Shown here piece by piece: positions 1 through 7,554 of a stretch of DNA of 9,292 bases; the first letter of the stretch is position 1, and each line of letters opens with the position of its first letter. Both the position numbers and the translations under genes were made by a program. The stretch covers positions 1 through 9,292 of the forward strand of contig URNJ01000064.1 in assembly GCA_900549215.1 (NCBI GenBank). The letters run 5' to 3'. The notes under the pieces are model-generated. The model ran no database searches. It saw only the letters and a list, made by a program, of their open reading frames with translations, and was not told the origin of the DNA. This stretch comes from an uncultured Collinsella sp. Lineage in GTDB: Bacteria; Actinomycetota; Coriobacteriia; Coriobacteriales; Coriobacteriaceae.

Positions 1-10
1 AACCGCGCTC

Positions 11-40
11 AACCCCCTCCGGCGCGGCGGAAGGTGGGTT
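11..40 (-). promoter_or_regulatory. GC-rich intercistronic hairpin downstream of murB
   Basis: Positions 11-21 can pair with 28-40. The pairs are AACCC with GGGTT, CCT with AGG, and CCG with CGG, giving 11 base pairs with single-base bulges at 31 and 35 and a six-base loop at 22-27. On the transcribed (minus) strand no T-run follows the stem, so it does not look like a Rho-independent terminator. The 3' arm contains GGAGG followed by more G (16-20 read in reverse), which resembles a ribosome binding site for the next gene. A TTG at 10-12 lies only three bases after it, too close for a typical start, so the real start may be outside the window. Whether the fold controls translation of the next gene is inference. 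Confidence 0.4.
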
Positions 41-48
41 TCGATGCT

Positions 49-960
49 CTAGAAGCCGAGGAATTTAACTTCCGGTCTGAGCTCGATGCCATACGCCTCC
101 CTCACCTTTCCGTGCACATGTCTGATAACCGCGGCAACGTCATTGGCCGAGGCAGTTCCGTTATTAACGATAAAATTAGCGTGAACGGGCGAAACTTCCG
201 CGCCGCCAATTGAAAAACCCTTTAATCCACAATCCTCGATGAGCTTTCCCACGCTCGCATCGGGCGGGTTGCGAAAGACCGACCCGCAGGATGCGCGACC
301 CATGGGCTGCGTACGCTTGCGCCTCGTCAGGTACCGCTCCATGCGCTCGCGAATGTCGGCCTTGGGCGCCGGTTTAAGCTTGAGCACGCACTCGAGGATG
401 ATCTCATTGCGGGGAAGGCTACATTCGCGGTAGCCCCAAGCGATCTCGGACCCCGCATAATGCTTGATACCGGATGCCGGGTCAAACGTTACGACATCCT
501 CGACCAGCGAGCCAATCCACTCGGTCCGTGTGCCGGCATTCATGGATATCGCACCGCCGACCGAGCCAGGGATGCCAACGGCAAACTCAAGGCCCGAGAG
601 GCTACGCGACAGGGCATCGTTGACCAGGCGCGCAAACATCACGCCCGCACCGACCGTCAGCGTACAACCGTCATCGGCAACAACCGTGCGCTGAAACTCA
701 CGTCCGAGCGAAATGACGGCACCGCGATAACCGCCATCGGCAACCAGCAGATTGGAGCCCTTGCCGATGATGACCCACGGCACCTGCTCGCGATCGAGCA
801 CCGCCACGGCGCGGCGGAGGGCATGATAGCTATGGCACGTCACAAAGAGGTCGGCCTTGCCGCCGATACGATAGCTCGTATGACGCGCAAGGCGCTCGTC
901 CTCGATCACATCCGTGTCGATCATGCCCGAGAGCGCCATGACGGCGTTAAACAGACCCAT
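49..960 (-). CDS. murB: UDP-N-acetylenolpyruvoylglucosamine reductase MurB
   Basis: This cytoplasmic flavoenzyme uses NADPH to reduce UDP-GlcNAc-enolpyruvate to UDP-MurNAc, the second committed step of peptidoglycan precursor synthesis. The 303-residue protein has the family order: an N-terminal FAD domain with TSYRIGG (28-34) and GKGSN (66-70), then GIPGSVGG (129-136), YR at 177-178, and the C-terminal substrate domain with SCGSVF (224-229) and RPEVKF (295-300). By family comparison Ser227 is the proton donor and Arg178 and Glu297 complete the active site. The length and the SCGSVFRNP pattern fit the shorter MurB type seen in Gram-positive bacteria. The ATG follows the murC stop by 5 bases, and I see no strong ribosome binding site, so translational coupling to murC is likely. 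The frame upstream is open into murC but offers no better start. Met8 and Met13 are possible but unsupported alternatives. The gene is intact. Confidence 0.96.
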   Translation of the reverse strand: MGLFNAVMALSGMIDTDVIEDERLARHTSYRIGGKADLFVTCHSYHALRRAVAVLDREQVPWVIIGKGSNLLVADGGYRGAVISLGREFQRTVVADDGCTLTVGAGVMFARLVNDALSRSLSGLEFAVGIPGSVGGAISMNAGTRTEWIGSLVEDVVTFDPASGIKHYAGSEIAWGYRECSLPRNEIILECVLKLKPAPKADIRERMERYLTRRKRTQPMGRASCGSVFRNPPDASVGKLIEDCGLKGFSIGGAEVSPVHANFIVNNGTASANDVAAVIRHVHGKVREAYGIELRPEVKFLGF

Positions 961-965
961 TAGAC

Positions 966-2384
966 TTAAGCGTCTTTCTTGGCAGTCAGATACTCAATGA
1001 ACTCGGGACCGACGGTCGTAACGTCACCGGCACCCATGGTGAGCAGCAGGTCCCCCTCGCCCACCATCTGCTCGAGCTCCTGATTGAGCTCAAGACGGCT
1101 GGAGCAATACACGACCTCCTTGCCAGGATGCTTGGCGCGCACGGTATCGGCGAGCATCTTAGAGGTGACACCCGGAATGGGAATCTCGCCAGCCGAGAAC
1201 ACATCAATCAGCAGCAGTTTATCGGCATTGGCAAATGCATCAGCAAAGTCGTCGCACAGGGCCTGCAGGCGCGAATAGCGGTGCGGCTGGAACACGACGT
1301 CGACGTGCTTGTAGCCCAGCGACGAAGCAGCAGCAAGCGTCGCCTTGATCTCGGTGGGGTGATGGCCGTAATCATCGACCACGGTGATGCCATCGATATC
1401 GCCCACGTGGGTAAAGCGACGGCGGACGCCCTCAAAGCTCGAGAGCGCCTTGGCGGCGGCGTCGATGTCAAGGCCCAGGACATGGGCGACGGTGAGCACC
1501 GCCGTGGCGTTGAGCATGTTGTGGCGACCGGGATTGCTCTTGATCTCCACAGCATGCTCAGTGCCGTCCTCAAAGCGAACGATAAAGTCACTCTGGATGC
1601 CCTTAACATCCGGGTGCATGCAGACGATGTCGTTGCTCTCGGCAAAGCCGTAGGAAAGCACGTGACGGCCCGTCGACTTGGCGAGCTCGACCAGATGCGG
1701 GTCCTCACCGCAGACGATGACGGTGCCGTCCTCGCCCACCAGGCTCATGAATTTGGCGAAAGTCGCCTCGATCTCCTCGATACCCGAGTAGTGATCGAGG
1801 TGGTCGGCCTCGACGTTGGTCACAATGACCACGTTGGGGTTCAGGAACAGGAAGGAGCTGTCGGACTCGTCGGCCTCGGCGACAAAGTAGTCGCCCGAGC
1901 CGTTCTTGCCGTTCGTGTCATAGCCCTCGACGATGCCGCCGATCAAGAAGCTCGGATCCAGGCCCATGCGGTCGAGCATGGTGGCGCACATCGAAGACGT
2001 GGTGGTCTTGCCATGCGTGCCGGCAACAGCGACGGTGGTGTAGCCGTGGCCCAAGGCAGAGAGCATCTTGGCACGGGGCCACACGGGAATGCCCAGCTCG
2101 CGAGCGCGCACGAGTTCAGGGTTGGACTCCGGAATAGCGGTGGAGACAACAACCACGTCGGGCTTGACCTCGTCGATCGTGGCGGCCTCATGGCCCACAT
2201 GCACCTTCACACCAGCGCGGGTAAGCTGGCGGATATAGCGTGACGTCTTAAGGTCGGAGCCGGTAACGGCATAACCGCGCTCGTGCAGAACGAGGGCGAT
2301 GCCGCTCATGCCGGCGCCGCCGATACCGATAAAGTGGGCGCTCTTAAACTCGGGCGCGGAGGTTGCAGTCTGGGAATCAGCCAT
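966..2384 (-). CDS. murC: UDP-N-acetylmuramate--L-alanine ligase MurC
   Basis: MurC is the cytoplasmic ATP-dependent ligase that adds L-alanine, the first stem-peptide residue, to UDP-MurNAc. With the start used here (472 residues) the three Mur-ligase domains are visible: UDP-binding GIGGAGMSG (20-28); the ATP loop GTHGKTTT (122-129) with EADESD (170-175) and the HLDHY segment ending at 199; then GRHNMLNA (286-293), RRRFTHVG (321-328), DDYGHHPTEI (337-346) and QPHRYSR (366-372). The DYGHHP and HxDHY patterns distinguish MurC from MurD, MurE and MurF. I chose the ATG at 2382-2384 because AAGGAG lies 11 bases upstream (2396-2401). A GTG at 2409-2411 would add nine residues but has only a weak site. 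The gene follows murG by 97 bases and precedes murB by 5, so murC and murB form a tight pair. No defects seen. Confidence 0.96.
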   Translation of the reverse strand: MADSQTATSAPEFKSAHFIGIGGAGMSGIALVLHERGYAVTGSDLKTSRYIRQLTRAGVKVHVGHEAATIDEVKPDVVVVSTAIPESNPELVRARELGIPVWPRAKMLSALGHGYTTVAVAGTHGKTTTSSMCATMLDRMGLDPSFLIGGIVEGYDTNGKNGSGDYFVAEADESDSSFLFLNPNVVIVTNVEADHLDHYSGIEEIEATFAKFMSLVGEDGTVIVCGEDPHLVELAKSTGRHVLSYGFAESNDIVCMHPDVKGIQSDFIVRFEDGTEHAVEIKSNPGRHNMLNATAVLTVAHVLGLDIDAAAKALSSFEGVRRRFTHVGDIDGITVVDDYGHHPTEIKATLAAASSLGYKHVDVVFQPHRYSRLQALCDDFADAFANADKLLLIDVFSAGEIPIPGVTSKMLADTVRAKHPGKEVVYCSSRLELNQELEQMVGEGDLLLTMGAGDVTTVGPEFIEYLTAKKDA

Positions 2385-2395
2385 GTGCTCGTGTA

Positions 2396-2401
2396 CTCCT
2401 T
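2396..2401 (-). promoter_or_regulatory. Ribosome binding site of murC
   Basis: The minus strand reads AAGGAG here, 11 bases before the ATG at 2382-2384. The spacing is slightly long, but this site decides the start in favour of that ATG over the in-frame GTG at 2409-2411, which has only a short AGG upstream. Confidence 0.55.
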
Positions 2402-2481
2402 GCGTAAACACTGCCTGTAACCCGTTAACTGTACCGCACCTACCGCATCAGCGCGAGGGCGACCGACGATATCCCGTCTAA

Positions 2482-3597
2482 CTAACGCAAACCCTCTACC
2501 GCATCGGCCAGAAGAGCGGCGGCCCTATCCTGAGCCAGACCACGCGCCGCCTGTCGCATGGTGTCGCGCGCCGCCGCGTCATCGACCAGGTGCAGCAGCT
2601 CATCGGCAAAGGCAGAACCGTCGATATCGGCATCGGCGCAGAGCACGCCGGCCCCGGCGTCGACCAGATACCGGGCATTGGTGGTTTGGTGGTCGGCCGT
2701 CGCATGCGGATACGGCACGAGCACCGAGGGCACGGCGAGCGCAGCGATCTCGGCCACGCTCGATGCGCCCGAACGCGAGAGCACCAAATCGGCAGCAGCC
2801 AGCATATCGCCCATGTCGTCGATGTAAGGCTGGACGCGGTAACGCTTCGCCTCCTCGGGCGTCAGCGCCAAAGCGCGCTCGGTCTCCTCAAAGCCGTCGG
2901 CACCCGTCGAATGCAACACATAGAGGTTCTTGCGCGAAAGCAGCTCGTTTTTGAGCGAGACCACGCGCTCGTTGAGGTGCTGGGCGCCAAGTGAACCGCC
3001 AAAGACGAGCAGCAGCGTAGCGTCCTCGGGAACGCCAAGTGCCTTGCGGCCGCGAGCGCGATCGCCCTCGATCACCGAGCGACGTACGGGGTTGCCGGTC
3101 ATGAGCACGTGGTCAGGGTCACCTTCGCGCTCAAAGACCGAGCGCGCTGCCGGCACCGAGATGCACACGCGAGCGGCGTGGGAGTTCATCATCTTGTTGG
3201 CCAGGCCCGGAACAGAGTTCTGCTCATGTAGCAGATACGGAACGCCTGCGCCCTTGCACCACCCCAGCAGCGGAACCTCGACATAGGCACCAAAACCGAT
3301 GACAGCGTCGGGCTTGCCGACCTTTGAGAAATGACTGGCGAGCGCACGCTTAGCCTTGTTGACACGCCACAGCGAGGTCAGCGCCGTCCAAGGTCGGGAG
3401 CGGTCGAAGCCCGTGACCGTAATGGGCACAAAATCAAACCCAGCCTCGGGGACCAAACGACCCTCGAGCTTGCGCGACTGGCCCACGAACACAACGTGGT
3501 GGCCACGGTCACGCAGTTCTTCGGCCAAGGCGAGCGCGGGGTTGATGTGTCCTGCCGTACCGCCGGCTGCAATAGCAACGGTCATCTTATCGGTCAT
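2482..3597 (-). CDS. murG: Lipid II synthase MurG (GlcNAc transferase)
   Basis: MurG is a peripheral membrane GT-B glycosyltransferase on the cytoplasmic face. It moves GlcNAc from UDP-GlcNAc onto lipid I to make lipid II. In the 371-residue reading I see the N-terminal glycine loop GGTAGHINP (12-20), the acceptor-side HEQN (124-127), the second glycine loop FGGSLGA (199-205), and in the C-terminal UDP-GlcNAc domain RSGASSVAE (275-283) and PHATADHQ (297-304). All are family hallmarks. The ATG at 3595-3597 has GAAGGG six bases upstream and overlaps the last 11 bases of ftsW. A GTG at 3613-3615 would add six residues, and an ATG at 3583-3585 would remove four. The overlap suggests coupled translation with ftsW, whose product probably uses the lipid II made here. 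The gene ends with TAG followed by a 97-base gap to murC. Confidence 0.96.
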   Translation of the reverse strand: MTDKMTVAIAAGGTAGHINPALALAEELRDRGHHVVFVGQSRKLEGRLVPEAGFDFVPITVTGFDRSRPWTALTSLWRVNKAKRALASHFSKVGKPDAVIGFGAYVEVPLLGWCKGAGVPYLLHEQNSVPGLANKMMNSHAARVCISVPAARSVFEREGDPDHVLMTGNPVRRSVIEGDRARGRKALGVPEDATLLLVFGGSLGAQHLNERVVSLKNELLSRKNLYVLHSTGADGFEETERALALTPEEAKRYRVQPYIDDMGDMLAAADLVLSRSGASSVAEIAALAVPSVLVPYPHATADHQTTNARYLVDAGAGVLCADADIDGSAFADELLHLVDDAAARDTMRQAARGLAQDRAAALLADAVEGLR

Positions 3598-5107
3598 GGT
3601 AGTCCCTTCGTACACGCGGTCCCTGGTCGTCGGTGCGCAGACGCGCCGACGGGTCCGAGTTCAAATCGATTCGATTATATCCGCCGCCCGCATTGCGAGG
3701 AGTGGAGCGCTGAGGACGACCTTGCGGCGCCGTTCGCTGACGCGGGCGGGCTGCCGGCTCGGTCGCAGAGCCATCCAGGACGGTAAAACCGTTACGCGTA
3801 GATCGCTCGCCGCGCACGTGGGGCACGCCGGCGGTGCTCTCATCCATAACGGCAAAGCTCTCGCGGCGACGGTCGTACTCATCGCGACGGGCGCTCTCGT
3901 ACGAAACGCGCAGGATCAACCCGGCAAGCATAAGCGACACAATAATCGACGAACCGCCGTAGCTAATAAACGGCAACGGTTTGCCCGTCATGGGAAACAC
4001 GTTGAGGATGCCTAGCGCGTTAATCAAAAACTGCACCGCGAGAATGACCGCGGAGCCAGACGCCATGAGCGCACCCCGACGATCGGTCGCCTGCTCGGCA
4101 ATGCGAAACGCCGAGTAGATCAGCATCGCAAACACCAAGAAGAACAGCACGGTTCCGACAAAACCGACTTCCTCGCCAATGATGGCCAGGATGTAGTCGT
4201 TGTGCGCTTCGGGCAGATACGAGTACTTCATGGTTGAGTTGCCGATGCCACGGCCGAACAGACCGCCCGAGGCAAAGGCCATAATGGCAAGCGTGGCCTG
4301 ATAGCCGTCACCATACTCGTCGGCCCAAGGGTTCAAGGCAACCTGAATACGCACCATACGGTACGGCTCTGCTACAAGCGCAATCACGATCACGAGAATG
4401 CCGAAGATTAGCACGCCAATGATAAATCTGGGGTCGAGACCCGCAAACAACGCCATGCACATAAGGGTCAACAGGATGATCAGAACAGTACCGAAATCGG
4501 GCTGGATAAAGATCAGAAAGAGCGAAATGCCCAGGTAGATGCCCATCTTGCGAAGGAATTCGTTGATGTTACCACCGGGCGAAAAGAAGCGATCAAGCAT
4601 GATGGCCGAATACGCAATGGCAAATGGCTTTAAAAACTCGGAAGGCTGGAACTGAATACCGGCGATGTTGAGCCAGCGCGTGGCGCCACGGCTGCCGCTG
4701 CCCACCAAGAACACCAGAAGCAGTAGCCCTATCATGCCGATAAGGAAGATCCTGAGCACGTCTTCCCCGAACCAACTGTCCGGCAAGATGCGCACGATAG
4801 CAACCATAGCCAGCACGCCAACTCCGGCAAACGCGGCTTGTCGAAACAGAAAAAACGTCGCCGAGCCATTCTCGTGCAGCGCCTCGACCGAAGACGCCGA
4901 GTACACCATCAGCAGGCCAAAGCTTACCAAGGTAAACAGGCAGGCCATGAATATCAAACGGGGGCGCATGATACGGGCGGGAACGCCGGCAATATAGCGT
5001 TCGCTAAACGACTGCCCGCCGCGACCGGAACGCGGTGTGCTGCGACGCGAGGAAGCACGGTCCGAGTCGGGCCTCCTCATACCTTGTCGGGGGCTCTCCT
5101 CTCTCAC
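3587..5107 (-). CDS. ftsW: Septal peptidoglycan polymerase FtsW (SEDS family)
   Basis: FtsW is the SEDS glycosyltransferase that polymerises lipid II at the division septum with its partner transpeptidase. The 506-residue product has about ten hydrophobic segments between residues 49 and 402. Family motifs are WLNIAGIQFQPSEFLKP (145-161), QPDFGT (202-207), LPEAHNDYILAIIGEE (298-313) with the conserved Asp304, and PFISYGGSS (379-387). An Arg/Ser-rich extension of about 47 residues precedes the first membrane segment, and a basic Pro/Arg-rich cytoplasmic tail of about 100 residues follows the last. Both are longer than in many FtsW proteins. The GTG at 5105-5107 has GGGG five bases upstream, overlapping the murD stop. 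An ATG at 5078-5080 (nine residues shorter) is an alternative. RodA is the other SEDS possibility, but the position between murD and murG supports FtsW. Confidence 0.95.
   Translation of the reverse strand: MREESPRQGMRRPDSDRASSRRSTPRSGRGGQSFSERYIAGVPARIMRPRLIFMACLFTLVSFGLLMVYSASSVEALHENGSATFFLFRQAAFAGVGVLAMVAIVRILPDSWFGEDVLRIFLIGMIGLLLLVFLVGSGSRGATRWLNIAGIQFQPSEFLKPFAIAYSAIMLDRFFSPGGNINEFLRKMGIYLGISLFLIFIQPDFGTVLIILLTLMCMALFAGLDPRFIIGVLIFGILVIVIALVAEPYRMVRIQVALNPWADEYGDGYQATLAIMAFASGGLFGRGIGNSTMKYSYLPEAHNDYILAIIGEEVGFVGTVLFFLVFAMLIYSAFRIAEQATDRRGALMASGSAVILAVQFLINALGILNVFPMTGKPLPFISYGGSSIIVSLMLAGLILRVSYESARRDEYDRRRESFAVMDESTAGVPHVRGERSTRNGFTVLDGSATEPAARPRQRTAPQGRPQRSTPRNAGGGYNRIDLNSDPSARLRTDDQGPRVRRDYHDR
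3604..3609 (-). promoter_or_regulatory. Ribosome binding site of murG inside the ftsW 3' end
   Basis: The minus strand reads GAAGGG, six bases before the murG ATG at 3595-3597, and lies within the last codons of ftsW. The good spacing is the reason for preferring this ATG over the GTG at 3613-3615 and the ATG at 3583-3585. Confidence 0.6.
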
Positions 5108-5112
5108 CGCAA

Positions 5113-5118
5113 CCCCTA
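5113..5118 (-). promoter_or_regulatory. Ribosome binding site of ftsW overlapping the murD stop codon
   Basis: The minus strand reads TAGGGG. TAG is the murD stop, and its AG leads into the G-run that sits five bases before the ftsW GTG at 5105-5107. A ribosome ending murD would therefore stand on the ftsW site, which fits coupled translation. This supports the GTG over the ATG at 5078-5080, whose AGGAG lies about 14 bases upstream or more. Confidence 0.45.
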
Positions 5119-6522
5119 TTCCATTTGTGATTTCGCTGTAGCGGCAAGCTGGGCCACGTAGTCCTTAAACACGCGGCCGCGCTCCTCATAGCCCGAGAAC
5201 TCATCGAACGAAGAGCAGGCAGGAGAAAGTAAGATCACATCGCCACGGCTCGAAAGCGAACGGGCAACGTCCACGGCGTCGCGCAGGTCATCCGCCTGGG
5301 CGATATCCACATCGCCATCGACATCGGCCTCGTCCATAGCGGCGGTGAAGCGCTCGCGCGCATCGCCAAAGCAGACGACCGAGCGCACGTTGTCCATAAC
5401 GACGCGCGCGAAGTCCGTGAGCGGCGTGCCCTTATCGTGGCCGCCGAGCAGCAAGATCACGTCGTCATCGGGAAATGCCGTCAGTGCCTTCTCGACCGCA
5501 TCGGTGTTGGTCGCCTTGGAATCGTTGACGTAGCGCACGCCGTCAATCTCGCCACACGGCTCCACGCGGTGCTCGAGCGGCTGGAACGAGGCAAGACCGC
5601 GGCAGACACCATCGACATCGGCACCGACCGCCAAGGCAGCCGTGGCAGCGCACAGGGCATTGATAACATTGTGATGGCCCGAGATCTTGAGCTCGGATGT
5701 AGCGATGAGCGGGGTCTCGACACCCTTCAGACGCACGATCATCTTGCCATCGCGCACAAAGGCGGCATCCTCGCCCTCAGGCTCGTCAAAGGCAACCTTG
5801 CAGATGCGACGACCCGGCGTGTAGATGTACTCATCGAACTCGTGAATGCCGGCGTCTTCGACGTCGACAACCGCCAGATCGTCATCGACCATATTGTCGA
5901 ACAGTTTGACCTTGGCAAGCGCATAGTTCCTATGGCTCTTATGCCAGCCCAAGTGGTCGGGAGTGATGTTGAGCAGCACCGCCACTCGAGGGTGGAGCTC
6001 GGTGGTCGTAGCAATCTGATAGCTCGAGAGCTCAGCCACAAACCACTCGTTGTGGGCTCGGCCGTCAATCTCGTTGACCGGCGGCTCGCCGATGTTGCCG
6101 ACGGCTACGCTGGCCTCGCCGGCAGCCTTGAGCAGATAATCCGTCAGCGACGTGGTGGTCGTCTTGCCGTTGGTGCCCGTGATGGCAATCCAGTTATCGG
6201 GCGACAGGCGATAGGCAAACTCGGGCTCGCCCATAATCTGGGCGGCATGATCGCGCCCGGCCTTAAAGAAGCCCGAAAACTCCGAGATGCCCGGGCACGT
6301 CACGCATACGTCATAGGCGCCCTCGACCTGTTCGGTCCCATAGACAAACGACGCACCAGCAGCCTCGAGCGCACGCGCGGCGTCATTGGGCTCAGAGGTG
6401 CCGCCGCCATACACGGTAACGGCGCTTACGCGCTCGGGATGTGCCAGCGCCCAGCGGGCGACATCGAGGCCGGATTTGCCCTGACCCAAAACGAGCAGGC
6501 TAAAGACATCAGCAAGAGGCAT
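5116..6522 (-). CDS. murD: UDP-N-acetylmuramoyl-L-alanine--D-glutamate ligase MurD
   Basis: MurD is the cytoplasmic ATP-dependent ligase that adds D-glutamate to UDP-MurNAc-L-Ala. The 468-residue protein shows the N-terminal GQGKSG (13-18), the ATP loop GTNGKTTT (116-123), ELSSYQI (164-170), NITPDHL (185-191), GHHNVINALCAA (282-293), EHR (317-319), NDSKATN (333-339), GGHDKG (360-365) and SPACSSFDEF (433-442). NDSKATN and SPACSSFD are diagnostic for MurD. Lys204 aligns by eye with the carbamylated lysine of E. coli MurD. The length is normal. The ATG follows the mraY stop by 9 bases. I see no strong Shine-Dalgarno sequence before it, so it probably depends on coupling to mraY translation. It ends 8 bases before the ftsW GTG. 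The gene is intact. Confidence 0.96.
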   Translation of the reverse strand: MPLADVFSLLVLGQGKSGLDVARWALAHPERVSAVTVYGGGTSEPNDAARALEAAGASFVYGTEQVEGAYDVCVTCPGISEFSGFFKAGRDHAAQIMGEPEFAYRLSPDNWIAITGTNGKTTTTSLTDYLLKAAGEASVAVGNIGEPPVNEIDGRAHNEWFVAELSSYQIATTTELHPRVAVLLNITPDHLGWHKSHRNYALAKVKLFDNMVDDDLAVVDVEDAGIHEFDEYIYTPGRRICKVAFDEPEGEDAAFVRDGKMIVRLKGVETPLIATSELKISGHHNVINALCAATAALAVGADVDGVCRGLASFQPLEHRVEPCGEIDGVRYVNDSKATNTDAVEKALTAFPDDDVILLLGGHDKGTPLTDFARVVMDNVRSVVCFGDARERFTAAMDEADVDGDVDIAQADDLRDAVDVARSLSSRGDVILLSPACSSFDEFSGYEERGRVFKDYVAQLAATAKSQME

Positions 6523-6531
6523 GAAAGACCA

Positions 6532-7551
6532 CTATCCCAACTGGAAGAACAAAGCAAGGCCAACGGCACCAAAGTCCGCAGCGATAATCCAAAAACGGAT
6601 GACGACCTTGGTCTCGGCCCAGCCCTTCTTTTCGAAATGATGATGGATGGGCGCCATAAGGAAGACGCGCTTGTGCGTAAAGTGGAAGTAGACAACCTGA
6701 ATCATGACCGACAGGGTCTCAACGATAAACAGGCCGCCGATGATGAGGGAGACGACCTCGGTGTTGGTCATGATGGACGTGCAGGCAAACGCGGCGCCCA
6801 GGGCAAGCGAGCCGGTATCGCCCATAAAGATGCTCGCCGGATAGCAGTTGAACCACAGAAAGCCCAAGCAGGCACCGGCACACGCGGTGCAGAAGATGGA
6901 CAGGTTCACGTCTCCGTGCAAAAACGCCATCGCAGCCATGGCGAGCATGGCGATCATGGAGGTGCCGCCAGCAAGACCGTCAAGGCCATCGGTCAGGTTC
7001 ACAGCATTAGAAAGACCGGCGATCATCAGCCAGCAAAAGACAATGTAGAGCCACGGGAACGAAAGGCCGCAGATGGTGGTCGAAAGAACACCGAGGTCAA
7101 TCGTCAGGCCGCCGGGAAAACGAATCTCGGGGGCGACGCCGCACCAGTTAACGGCAAGTACCGTAAAGGTGACACAGATAATGGTTAGGCCGATCATCTT
7201 GGCATGAGGCGTCAGACCGAGCGAGCGCCCATGCGTAACGGAGGTCAGGTCGTCGATCAGGCCCAGCACGCCGGTCGCCAGCGTGGCGAGCAGCACGAGC
7301 ACGAGCTCGGTGGTGAGCTTGCCCATCAGCAGGCAGGTCAGCGAGATCGCGACGAGGATGACAACGCCACCCATGGTGGGCGTTCCCTGCTTAACCAAAT
7401 GACGCTTGGGACCGTCGGCACGAACCTGCTGGCCGATACCCTCGACCTTGAGCAGCTTGATCCACCACGGCATGAGCAGCAGCGCAATGGCGGCGGCGAT
7501 GCCAAGCCCCAAAAAAGCCTGATACGTTGGATATGAGGGATTGCCGAACAT
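6532..7551 (-). CDS. mraY: Phospho-N-acetylmuramoyl-pentapeptide transferase MraY
   Basis: MraY is an integral membrane enzyme that transfers phospho-MurNAc-pentapeptide from UDP to undecaprenyl phosphate, making lipid I. It needs magnesium. The 339-residue protein is mostly hydrophobic with about ten predicted helices, the first at roughly 12-31 and the last at 316-338. Motifs are DGPKRHLVKQGTPTMGG (46-62), the Asp pair at 100-101, NLTDGLDGLAGG (185-196), FMGDTGS (242-248) with Asp245, and APIHHHFEKKGW (300-311) with the conserved His triad. The HHHFE motif separates MraY from related WecA/TagO enzymes. The ATG comes three bases after the murF stop, and the codon before that is in-frame TAG, so no earlier start exists. 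The nearest Shine-Dalgarno-like GGAAGG is 13 bases away (7565-7570), so coupling to murF is likely. A T6 run at codons 12-14 is the only slippage-prone spot. Confidence 0.97.
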   Translation of the reverse strand: MFGNPSYPTYQAFLGLGIAAAIALLLMPWWIKLLKVEGIGQQVRADGPKRHLVKQGTPTMGGVVILVAISLTCLLMGKLTTELVLVLLATLATGVLGLIDDLTSVTHGRSLGLTPHAKMIGLTIICVTFTVLAVNWCGVAPEIRFPGGLTIDLGVLSTTICGLSFPWLYIVFCWLMIAGLSNAVNLTDGLDGLAGGTSMIAMLAMAAMAFLHGDVNLSIFCTACAGACLGFLWFNCYPASIFMGDTGSLALGAAFACTSIMTNTEVVSLIIGGLFIVETLSVMIQVVYFHFTHKRVFLMAPIHHHFEKKGWAETKVVIRFWIIAADFGAVGLALFFQLG

Positions 7552-7554
7552 GGG

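Noticed and set aside
11..40. The hairpin after murB as a Rho-independent terminator
   Set aside because: No run of T follows the stem on either strand. It is listed as a possible regulatory fold instead.
460..963. A 167-codon plus-strand open frame opposite murB
   Set aside because: It lies opposite the conserved FAD domain of MurB, and its composition is that of a shadow frame.
1128..2243. A 371-codon plus-strand open frame opposite murC
   Set aside because: It is an antisense shadow of murC. The MurC motifs on the minus strand explain the sequence fully.
5437..7188. A 583-codon open frame on the plus strand opposite murD and mraY
   Set aside because: It runs antisense across two genes with full, unmistakable family motifs, and its product is low in recognisable structure and rich in Arg, Gly and Asp. 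Such frames arise from the biased third codon positions of GC-rich genes.
7508..7518. A T6 run followed by G4 on the coding strand in mraY, a possible frameshift site
   Set aside because: The mraY frame is intact on both sides, no stimulating structure is obvious, and a shift so near the N-terminus would give no sensible product.
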